This document shows, piece after piece, positions 55,449 to 64,000 of a stretch of 64,000 bases of DNA (the first letter of the stretch is position 1; every line of letters begins with the position of its first letter). This DNA is from Schizophyllum amplum (taxonomy: Eukaryota; Basidiomycota; Agaricomycetes; Agaricales; Schizophyllaceae): assembly GCA_007026445.1 (NCBI GenBank), contig VDMD01000066.1, positions 1 through 64,000 of the forward strand, given 5' to 3'. Position numbers and translations under genes: made by a program. The notes beneath the pieces were generated by a model, which was not told the origin of the DNA, made no database searches, and worked only from the letters and a program-made list of their open reading frames with translations.

Positions 55449-58400
55449 TCAAGGCAATAGCCCGCTTTCCGTCCAGTAAGTCACCCACGCATCTGCATCG
55501 CTCTGGCTGACCGGCGGGACGGTGCGAAGCGTCTCGCTAACCGCCTGCATCTTCTCCGTCGCGTACTCAGACATGCCCTGAGTGTTTCCGGAGCTGATGC
55601 CGCGGTAAAACTCGAGGAGCTTGACGCCGGGCTGTTGTGTGGATGAGTATACAGTCCAAAAAAGCATCAATTTGTCCTTACCATGTCCCGGACATCGACG
55701 CTGGGATCGCCCGCAGCCGCCTCCAGCTTCGCAAACCACTCCTGGAACGAGACAATGGGCACGTCCCGCTGCAGGATGCTCTTCAGCGACTCCTGGACGT
55801 TCTCTATCATCTGAGTCCACGGAACAGGGCGGGGATGCACGACGTTATGCGAAGGGAGAAGGGCACCGTCGGAGAACGCTGCGTCAGCCAAGGTGCCCGC
55901 GACAGCGTCCATTGACAGCCATGCGACCGACTGAAAAAAATGATAGATGTGAGTATATTGCACGCTTCAGTGCACGACCAGACAAGAGGCTCACCTGCTC
56001 ATCGCTTGGCAGCATGCCGAGCGCCAGACTGGTCTTCACCAAGATCGGGAACCAGTCCGACGTGGCCCACGCGCCGCGCGGTTTCCCGCCGCTGATCTGT
56101 CCCACGCGCATGGAGCTGAAGGCGATCCCGCTCGCTGCCAGCACTCGCTCGGCGACGTACTTGCTCTGCCCGTACCCGCCACCGGCAACTGAGACACCAG
56201 CATCTTCAATCAGCTCCTCTGGCACGGACCCCCGTGCGGCGCCATCCCACCCAAATGCGGACGCGATGGAATTGGTGAAGATGAAGCGCAGGTTGTCCGA
56301 TTGACGCGCCTGGCGCGCGAAGTCCACGAGCGCCCGCGTGCCCCCAATGCTGCTCTTGAAGGCGTTGACGCCGAGGTTGAAGTCGAGCCTCCAGGCGATA
56401 TGGCAGACGACGTTCACGACGTCCAGCATCTACGAGAATTCTGTCAGATTCCATTTGTTGAAGAAGAACAACGTTCATACCTCGGCGTACACCGCCTCGC
56501 TCTGCCCGAGGCGTTCCTCGGACAAGTGGCCTGCGAGCGCGACGAGCTTGCTAGACTCCAGGAGGCCAACGTCCAGGCCCTTGTCCGCGAAGCGCGCTCG
56601 CTGGCGTTCGCGTGCAGGCACAGACCCCGCCCGCTCCAGCGTGTATACCCGACTCACGCGGTCGTCCGCAAGGAACATGGCAAGGAGCTCCGCGCCCAAG
56701 TTGCCCGTCGTGCCCGTCAACAGAACGCCGGCCGGTAGCTTCAGCGATGCCGCGTTCGTCGATGGCACGTACTTGGGCAAAGTGACAGCATCGACGTATC
56801 CAGGAAGACCCTCGCTGTACTTCGCCGCCATGGCGATGATCTCCTCTTGCGCGTTGGCCGCAGGTGCGGCAGCAGTCTCGCCACGAACGAGCTTGGCGAG
56901 GAGGGAGGCGAGGTTCTCGACGGTCGGGTGCTCGTATACAACGTTTTGTGAGACGGCATGCGCGGCCGATGGCGTCGTCGCGTTCGTTTTGAGGCCACCA
57001 ATCATACGCAGGCGGAGGACGGTCGCATTGAGACTGTCCCTGATCAGAGAATGTACTGACAGGACGACGTAGCTCGACTCACCTGTCGAAGCCCTGCTCA
57101 AAGAGGTCGGCCGAGGCATCCATGTTGCGACCCGTGATGTCGCGGACCTGGGCAGAGAGCCAGTCGCGCACATCGGGGACGTCCCAAGTCGCGGGGGGCT
57201 GGACACCGTCCTCCCCGGTCACCGCGTGGCTCTCCATGATCTCATAACTGCGACCACATAAGCTAGCGCATAGGAGAAGGACAGGAGGAGCACGTACATC
57301 TTCTTGATCTCGTCGTCGTACGCCTGAAGGGCAAGTTTTCGCATCACCGTGCCCTTCGCAGTGCGCGGGAGCGGCTTGTCGGGGTGGGTGACAAGGATGA
57401 GCTCCTTGAAGATGCGGCTGTACCCAGGTGCGCCACGATTCGCCTCCTCGATAACCGGCCTGCAAGGAGGACACCCAGTGAGCTCTCGCATTTTCAAAGC
57501 ACTGACCATAGATACGCACCAGACGGCGTTCCGGAACGCTGCAAGCTGCGCGTCGTCATTCACGTCGACCGCATGTCTGGGCGCAGGCTCGATGAGGATG
57601 CCCGCCTCGTCACGCCCGCGGCCGAACATGATAGCGACCCTCACCCTATAATGGTAAGCATTTTGCCGATTCTCTGTGAGAAGTATGACGTACAGAGGGC
57701 TGGCCAATACAACATTCTCCATAGGTGCGGGAACAGTCTTCTCGCCAGTCGAGTGCACAATAACGTCGTCCTTGCGGCCGACGCTGAGTGATGACGTCAG
57801 ATATAGGACGAGAACGCGAAGCCGCACTCACATTCTCTGCAAGTACGGTTTGGTGGGGTGGCGTGCCCATAGATCGCTGGTCGCATACCCGGTGCTCGTA
57901 TTCTTCACCGCAGGTTGATGCCAATGCCCCTCGTTGGCCTATATGGCCGTGAGTTTGTTATTCGAGACATAGAGGGCACGTATAACCACTCACCGTAATG
58001 ATCAGCTCCTCGGAATCGTCGCCTTGCGGCTCCCAAGCGAGCTGCGCATTGAGATCCAGCTCGATCCAGCGCCATTCCTTCCAATCCTCGTCCTTGCTGG
58101 GCGCAATATGTGTAGGTACTCCAAACTCAGTCGCGCCGTAGATCGAGCGCAGCTTCACGCCCGCGGACGAAAGTGCGTTGCCAGCAGCGTCGCTCAGCGG
58201 CCCGCCGCCAAAGCCCTATCAGTTTTGTTAGTAAGCACCCATCGAGAAGGTGACGTAGCATGGACGCACCACCACCTGTAGGTCCTTCATGAAATCTATC
58301 GCCTCCGGATCCGTAGCCCAGATCTGTAGATATGCGGGCACCGTGATTATCGCCGTGCTTCCACTTGCGCGCGCGGCCGACAACTGATGGTCCGGCGTAG

Positions 58401-59409
58401 GCGGCGGCGGCACGTCATGCGGGGTCTGCAAGAAATAAGTATGAGATGCAGCCGTATCGATCACCTCGTTCACTGACCCTCGCCACCGGTTCAAAGAGCG
58501 CGATTGCGGCCCCTCCATACAGCGGCACAATAAGCTGAATGTATATAGCGAACGCGTGGAAGGGCGGTAGTATGTGCGCCGCGAAGAGAGGGCGAGGGGT
58601 GAAGCGACGGACGTCGGTGACGCTCGCTGTCAAGCCATCATTCAATACGCGCGTGGTGAGGAAGTAAACACAGGAAGGAACGCACCGAGCCGTACCCATC
58701 CTGCCATGCCAGCGCGCGTATGACCGATGGCCTTCGGGAAGCCGGTGCTGCCAGATGAGTGCATGTAGATCTCAAAGTCGTCCGGCGTCTTGGTCGATTC
58801 CATATCCGGGTAGGCTTCGAACGCGTCTGCGGCCGTCTCCTCCGCAAGATGCGGGTACAGCACGCTCAGCGCAGGCACTTCGTCGACCTCGAGGGCATAA
58901 TCCGCGCCGAGCTCGTCCTTGACGGACTCGATCAGCCCGTGCAGACTGTATTGCGTCGTGACAAGCCGGCGTGAGCCAGACGTGCGCAGAAGATTCGCGA
59001 TCGCAGGAGCGGAAAGACGAGGAGATATCGGGAAGGGCTAGTGGGGATGTCAACGCTAGCGATTCGAGTATGTGTCGGCCTGACTCACGACGAGGCCTGC
59101 CTTCACCAGTCCAGTTACGACAGCATGGTAGACAAGAGTGTCGGATAGAGCGATGAACGCGACGACAGACCCGTCCTGTTCCTTTCCCGCTGGGCGCAGG
59201 GCGTGTGCCGCTCGGTGCATGGCGCGTCCGAACTCGAGGTATGTGACCTTGCGTACGACGCCATCCGCGTCGGCGTACGCGAAGCACGTATGGCCGGGGT
59301 TGTGAGCGGCATTGAAGTCGGCGGCGGCAGAAAAGGAGACACCGTGTTCCAGAGGAAGGTAGGTGAAAGAAGGAGCACATTTAGCATCGGTGAAGGACTG
59401 AGCACCCAT
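55449..59409 (-). CDS. NRPS-like adenylate-forming reductase, right copy
   Basis: Same A-T-R architecture as the left copy but uninterrupted. Exon 1 is 59409-59089 (107 codons); intron 1 is 51 nt (59088-59038); exon 2 starts at 59037 with CCCTTCCCG. Motifs: HSSGSTGFPKAIGHT (AMP binding), YGATEFGVPTH, FEQGFD|S-LNATVLR (carrier Ser), TGTTGNLGAELLA (NADP binding) and YGQSKYVAERVL (catalytic Tyr/Lys). About 14 exons assemble to roughly 1,050 aa with GT-AG introns near 50-65 nt. It resembles basidiomycete adenylate-forming reductases that reduce aryl or amino acids; substrate not predictable here. All catalytic motifs are intact, so this is probably the functional copy. Confidence 0.85.
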
Positions 59410-59458
59410 GGTGAAGTTGTTGCAGTCGTCGTAGCACTTTCACTTGTAACATCTGCGC

Positions 59459-59467
59459 GTATATAAG
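59459..59467 (-). promoter_or_regulatory. TATA box of right NRPS-like gene
   Basis: On the minus strand CTTATATAC about 50 bp upstream of ATG 59409, identical to the element in the left copy. Confidence 0.7.
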
Positions 59468-59689
59468 GGTGGGGGATAAGGCAGGCTCAGTAATGCACCT
59501 TCCGGTCAGCACCGTCAGGCGACGGAGTCGGGCAAGCAGCGTCTGCCGAAGCATTGAGCAGATTCCAAGGATAGTAGGCCGCTGTGGTTCATCTTACCTC
59601 AGGCCTCGTGGATTGTCAGCACTGGCTCACTTGCGCGATATTCCGTGCCCCGCAAGAGGTCATATGGACCCGGCATTGGGCAAGCGCCA

Positions 59690-60520
59690 TCCACTATCGC
59701 AATCTGGCTGTTGGCTGGCTATTTGTTGAGAACGAGTCGCAGAAAGCGGCGAAGGACATTACACGTGTACCGGCGATTGCCGAAAATGGTTGCGCGCGCG
59801 TCGGAGCGCGGCTATACCCCTCTTCGTATCCCTTTGCTTCACCCTGCCTTGCGCTTCCTTGTCTTTATTTATGGCCACTGTGCGTATGCACGTCCCATCT
59901 CCATCGTTGACGCACACCGAGGCGAGCGCAACGGCTACAGTGCCGAAACCAAATTAGAGCCACCCTCGAAGGGCGCTACAGCGCCGACGCGCCCTTCACC
60001 CCGAGCCGGATCGGGTATACAATGCTCTTCGCTGTCGATTCACCGGGAAAGGTGGCTTTGCGACCGCAAGACGTATGCGCTGCCAATCCACGACACCGAC
60101 CGCCATCGATGTGCGCTTGCTTGCTCCGATACTGATAGTAGTGCTAGGCGGATCTAAGTCAGTCCGCGCACGCATACCGGTATCTGGGACTGCTGTGTGG
60201 ATGATGAGCTCGGAGCGGGCAAACACTGAGCAGGCTGTGAGCAGGCGCGGCGGCCGCAGCGCTGATCAGCAGTGTCGATAGCAGGTGAGGCGGGTCGTCC
60301 GTGTCCGTCGCCTTGACTGCTCGGCCTTCGCATGCTGTCTTCTTCACGTCAATGCACCACCATGACGGTATACCCGTTCAACGCACTTTATCGAGGACAA
60401 TGAGCTGCATACGCGCGTCGTGCGTCATAACGACGCTGTGTGTTTATCGTGCTCACGAAAGCAAGTATTCTGTCTTCGAATGGCGCTTACAGCTTGTGAC
60501 AAAGTACTGATGCTTTGATT
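59690..60520 (+). pseudogene. Decayed coding-like segment, copy 2
   Basis: Similar to the minus strand of 42441-43200 over most of its length, with a longer GC-rich insert near 60140-60290. Frame-coherent fragments include VQRT and RPSHAVF blocks, interrupted by stops. No domain recognised. Confidence 0.45.
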
Positions 60521-60700
60521 CGGATGAGAAGTAGCGACAAGTCTACCTAAGCGGTCAGTGCTCAAAGGTACCGAGCCAAAGCTCTCACCCGTCCGATATC
60601 CTGCGATTACGTACTCCTCGAAGCCGTAGGTACCAGCTCTTCTCTCGCGCTGTCAGTACCAGCGCTCGCCAGACCGAACGAGGAGTGGTTGACCAGTGGA

Positions 60701-61263
60701 TGTTTCGACATCTGGCGAGGGTTAGTCGTGGCGCTGTTGTAGACCAGCGTCTACGACGTTCGATTCTTAGCTTATAGGACTCGCTTACGAGGACTTACTT
60801 ATCTTACTTACGACTTACGAGAAATGAAGAGACCTTGAACTCACCTAGATCGTACTCAACTCGACGGAGTGAGCAGAGTTAACTCAATGATCAGTCAATC
60901 GGCGGATGCAGGCTTTCGCCGATGCACACGACTTGGGATCCCGGGAAAGGATATAGATTGGTACGATGAAGGTAAGAGTAAAAGATAGTCCCCCTCGTCT
61001 AGCGAGAAGCGGACCTTAAGTAGCTATGGACGGTAGTCGTGAGTCAGGTGCGGAGGAAGTAGCTAGAACCTTCGTGAGTGTTCGTGAGTAATCGTAAATA
61101 TTCGTGAGAAGCCATGGATGTTCGTAAGTATTCGACAGGAAAAGGGAGAGAGAAGGATAAGGAACAATAGGGAAGAAGTACGTATCGCGTGGTCGAGAAT
61201 CAATGGTAAGTAGTAATCGGATATTGTCCGGTCATGAGCGCGGCCCGTCGCTGATCCACGACA
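60701..61263 (-). repeat. 3' LTR of Ty3/gypsy element
   Basis: On the minus strand the segment begins TGTCGTGGATC directly after a purine tract (GGTGGGGGGC) and ends CGAAACA, so it has TG...CA ends and a length of 563 bp. The inner part is rich in TTCGTGAGT and CTTACGA-like short repeats. The outer boundary coincides with loss of similarity to the left arm of the inverted duplication. The partner 5' LTR would lie beyond 64000. Boundaries are inferred without the second LTR. Confidence 0.62.
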
Positions 61264-61278
61264 TAGCCCCCCACCAGT
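61264..61278 (-). other. Polypurine-tract candidate
   Basis: Minus-strand GGTGGGGGGC lies immediately upstream of the TG of the LTR, where plus-strand DNA synthesis of an LTR retroelement is primed. Confidence 0.5.
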
Positions 61279-61291
61279 CTCGGCCACGCGA

Positions 61292-62301
61292 TTAAGCGAA
61301 GCTGTAGACGGTCTCGTTAACGTCACGCGTGAGGACGTTGACGAACGAGCGCGCTGTCATGGCCATAGGCGCGACTGTGTCGTCCTTCCAATCCCGGTCG
61401 TCGATGACCTGATAAACAGGTTCGAGCCCGATGGCCGTATGCGCCGAACGCCAATCTTCGTCAGCTGAGACCAGCAAGGCCCGCGCGACCCAGGTAGAAT
61501 CAAGGAGCTGAGCTGTAATTCCGTAAATTAATTGGTATAGACCCAAGTGCATGCTCGTCCTCACCAATTCCCTTGTGCTCGCGTAGCAGCTCCTCGCGGG
61601 ATACCTGACGACGAGCCGCCTCCTCCGTCACGACCCACGGGGCCACCATGTCCAGCGCCGTAGCGCGACTGAGACCGAAAGGGGCGCCGACGTTATAAGC
61701 GCTCGCAAATCCTTTCGTGATGGCGTCGTTGAAGAGGCGGAGGAGCTCCCGAGTGTAGTACCGGGCGACGTTTTGGATGCGATGGTACATGGTTGCCAGC
61801 TCCTCCTTCGTCTTGGTAGTGACCAGCCCGAAGACGTTGGGATAAAGGAGGGCGAGGTTCAGTGACGGTGTCTTCTTCAGGATTCGATTGTCGGCCTCGC
61901 CGGGAGGAGGAGCCGGGATCGTGAGGAAGGCTGGCAGGCGTTCGAGCTGGTGATGGACCGAGTAGTTGTTTAGTAATGCGAAGGTGAGCAACGCGACGAA
62001 GTGTAGAGTCACGGCCAGCCTAATGAAAGTAAGTCCGAATATTTGTGGCGAGAGATGGACGTGCGTACTCCTCGGCGAGCTCCTGACGCAACTTGTAGCC
62101 TTTCGTGCCGTCGTCCTGCTCGTTGTAGGGCACGACGACGATGTCGGTCTCGTAGTCGAACGCGCGCGTCAGGTGATGGACGCTCGTGAACGACTGGAGG
62201 AACGTGACGAGCGAGGGATGACGGAAGAGCTTCTTGAGACCACCATGGAGGGCGTTAGTGTCGTAGCGCGCGACTGAGAGGGTAGACTGCGCGTTGGTCA
62301 T
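61292..62301 (-). CDS. Spliced extra ORF between pol and 3' LTR
   Basis: Three exons fit exactly: 62301-62069, 62019-61565 and 61512-61292 (introns 49 and 52 nt with GTACGC and GTGAGG donors), giving 302 aa starting MTNAQSTLSVARYDTNAL. It has its own TATA box about 75 bp upstream. A modest hydrophobic segment (VTLHFVALLTFALL) occurs near residue 80; otherwise the chain is soluble-looking and rich in Ala, Leu and charged residues. I recognise no domain; it shows no envelope hallmarks. It ends 28 bp before the LTR and begins 242 bp after the pol stop, in the same orientation, so it appears to be carried by the retroelement. Confidence 0.6.
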
Positions 62302-62377
62302 GATGAGAGGGAGAAGGTAGGTAAGAGAGAGGGAGAAATGAAGTTTGGAGGCGATGTAGACGAGGAAAATGTTCAGG

Positions 62378-62386
62378 CTTATATAG
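62378..62386 (-). promoter_or_regulatory. TATA box of the extra ORF
   Basis: Minus-strand CTATATAAG, about 75 bp upstream of ATG 62301. Confidence 0.55.
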
Positions 62387-62543
62387 GCGAAGTAAATGGC
62401 GTAGAAAGTGAAAGAAAAATACAGAAACTATGTCCAGACGTACGAGCACGGGAACCGGGGTATAGGACGATCTTGACGGCCGCATGAGCATGCGAGGAAG
62501 CTTCCTCGATGAGGAAGGCGTTCCTCTGCGATTTAATATCGAT

Positions 62544-64000
62544 TTAATCCGTAGAGGACGCGCTCTGCGCTAGCTTGCGAGCTCCGCGCGTTTGCCATTC
62601 CTGTAGGATCCGGGGTGCATTTGCGAGCTCTTTTGCGGTCAGCCATTCATCGTGGTCCTCGGAAAATCCTTTCCAGCGTACCTTGTAGATACGGTGGCGA
62701 CGGCCTTGGCGCTTTCGTCCCCATTTCTCGTCGATAATCCTCTCGACTTCGACGGTCTCGGCGACCTCGAAATCTCTCCGATTCAACGGTTTCTTCGGAC
62801 GTTCACCGAATTCTGGCGGAGATTTCCTGTAGCGTTCAAGGTGAGCGATATTCAGGATGGGGTGAAGGCCATATGAATCCGGCAAGCGCAATTGATACGA
62901 GACGGGACTTAACTTGCGTATGATCTCGAAGGGCCCATCGTACTTCATCAGTAGCTTCTTTCCCCGGCCCTTCTCTTTCCGAAGAAGCTCTAAGGAATGA
63001 GGGTTCAGTACGACGAAGTCACCCACTTCGAACTCACCTAGGGTTCGTTCGTGATCATAATCCTTCCGTTGCGCAACTTGTGCTAGCAGAAGTGCGTCCT
63101 TTGCACGGGATCGTGCCTCTTCAAAGCCGTCTACCATTGCCTGCGCTGCTTCGTCAGAGATTGCGATCTCACCTTTATCCCCCCGTCGAACAGAGATGTC
63201 GCGCGTTGGTCGAGGAATGATGTCAGGTGACTGATCCGAGAGTAGCGCGGCACTCGTGATAGGTTGATAACCGCGCAGGAGGTACGCAGGCGAGAACCCT
63301 GAGCTGGTGTGAGGCGACGTGTTGTAGGACAGCGCTAGTGGGTCGAGTAATTCCGACCAATCATCGCGAGATGGGCCGATGTACGCTCTGATAGCAATTT
63401 CGAGGTACTGATTGACGATTTCGGTCTGTCCGTCCGCCTGCGGATGATGAGCCGTGGTCAATGAACGCTTCATCCCCATCAGTTGACAAATACTCGTCCA
63501 AAAACTGCCGGTCCATCGTGTGTCCCGATCTGATATTACCTGTATGGGGAGCCCGTAGTCCTTGACCACATGGTGAAAGAAGAGGGCTGCAGTCCCTTCG
63601 GCAGTAAGCGAGGTGGTACAGGGGATGAAAATTGCGTACTTGGTCAGCTTATCAACGATAACGAGTACATTGTCATACCCCCCGGAGCGCGGAAGTTCGG
63701 GGATGAAGTCCATGCTGACCACTTCGAATGGACGGGTTGGTATTGGGATCGGCTGGAGGAGACCGACGGGCCCGTGTCTCCGAGGTTTGGACTTCTGGCA
63801 GATGTCGCATGTGCCGACAAAGAGCTTGATGTCGCGCGACATTCTGGGCCAATAGTAAATGCTCGCAATTCGATTATACGTCTTGTAATACCCACCGTGC
63901 GCCGCCTCGGAGATGGTATCATGAACCTCAGACATGACGCTTGGACGGAGGGAGGAGGGGACGCATAATCGATTATTGCCATTTGAATCCTCGAAGTACA
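62544..64000 (-). CDS. Ty3/gypsy pol, integrase with chromodomain (partial, runs off window)
   Basis: The open frame continues through the window end, so the start and the protease, reverse transcriptase and RNase H parts lie outside. An integrase H2C2 zinc knuckle (VHDTISEAAHGG ... TCDICQKSK) is followed by the catalytic core with D in MDFIPEL, D in VISDRDTRW and E in GQTEIVNQYLE. Then come a GPF-like region (KYDGPFEIIRKLS), HPILNIAHLERY and a C-terminal chromodomain (VERIIDEKW, YKVRWKGFSEDHDEWLTAKE, ILQEWQ). This order is typical of fungal chromoviruses. All three catalytic residues are present and no stop interrupts the visible part, so the element may be recent. Confidence 0.93.
   Translation of the reverse strand, partial: YFEDSNGNNRLCVPSSLRPSVMSEVHDTISEAAHGGYYKTYNRIASIYYWPRMSRDIKLFVGTCDICQKSKPRRHGPVGLLQPIPIPTRPFEVVSMDFIPELPRSGGYDNVLVIVDKLTKYAIFIPCTTSLTAEGTAALFFHHVVKDYGLPIQVISDRDTRWTGSFWTSICQLMGMKRSLTTAHHPQADGQTEIVNQYLEIAIRAYIGPSRDDWSELLDPLALSYNTSPHTSSGFSPAYLLRGYQPITSAALLSDQSPDIIPRPTRDISVRRGDKGEIAISDEAAQAMVDGFEEARSRAKDALLLAQVAQRKDYDHERTLGEFEVGDFVVLNPHSLELLRKEKGRGKKLLMKYDGPFEIIRKLSPVSYQLRLPDSYGLHPILNIAHLERYRKSPPEFGERPKKPLNRRDFEVAETVEVERIIDEKWGRKRQGRRHRIYKVRWKGFSEDHDEWLTAKELANAPRILQEWQTRGARKLAQSASSTD

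Larger units (their letters stand above)
55350..60690. repeat. Right arm of large inverted duplication
   Basis: Reverse-complement partner of 42340-54780. It contains the uninterrupted NRPS-like gene and its upstream flank. Outer similarity stops at about 60670-60690, within some 15-30 bp of an LTR that starts at 60701. Confidence 0.85.

Noticed and set aside
61063..61326. 87-codon ORF across the LTR border
   Set aside because: It crosses the proposed LTR start and overlaps the last exon of the spliced extra gene in another frame; no domain.

Overview
The window reads as nuclear DNA of a filamentous basidiomycete, probably an agaricomycete and perhaps a polypore. The reasons are compact multi-exon genes with introns of about 50-60 nt and GTRNGY-type donors, a large complement of F-box genes, a multi-exon bicupin oxalate decarboxylase, NRPS-like adenylate-forming reductases, DUF6589 and Helitron-type helicase proteins, and a chromodomain Ty3/gypsy retroelement. 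The taxon is inferred from gene content only. Exon boundaries were placed by hand using reading frame, splice signals and comparison between copies inside the window.

Layout. 1-2.7 kb: no convincing gene, then a long inverted repeat. 2.7-13.6 kb: two paralogous four-exon F-box genes facing each other, with a secreted-type oxalate decarboxylase on the minus strand and a TA-flanked MITE-like element between them. 14.1-19.8 kb: an F-box-like gene, an orphan gene with an acidic tail, and two tandem members (A, B) of a second F-box family; its third member (C) is at 38.5 kb. 19.8-27.0 kb: a single-exon Helitron-type Rep/PIF1 helicase carrying a cysteine-peptidase-like C-terminus. 27.6-38.1 kb: lineage-specific orphan genes, including one with a nucleotidyltransferase-like motif, and an array of about 176-bp repeats. 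40.1-40.9 kb: a chromodomain protein.

42.3-60.7 kb is one large imperfect inverted duplication of an NRPS-like reductase gene plus its upstream flank. The left copy has been invaded twice. A 1,059-bp element with 9-bp target duplications sits in its upstream flank. A 6,163-bp element with perfect 190-bp terminal inverted repeats and 11-bp target duplications sits in its first intron. The larger element carries exactly two convergent genes, a DUF6589 protein and a RecQ-like helicase. I regard it as the most interesting object here: a candidate two-gene DNA transposon in which DUF6589 would be the transposase and the helicase an accessory factor.

60.7-64 kb is the 3' part of a minus-strand Ty3/gypsy chromovirus: integrase with chromodomain, an additional spliced ORF downstream of pol, a polypurine tract and a 563-bp LTR. 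It lies directly beside the outer end of the inverted duplication and runs off the window edge.
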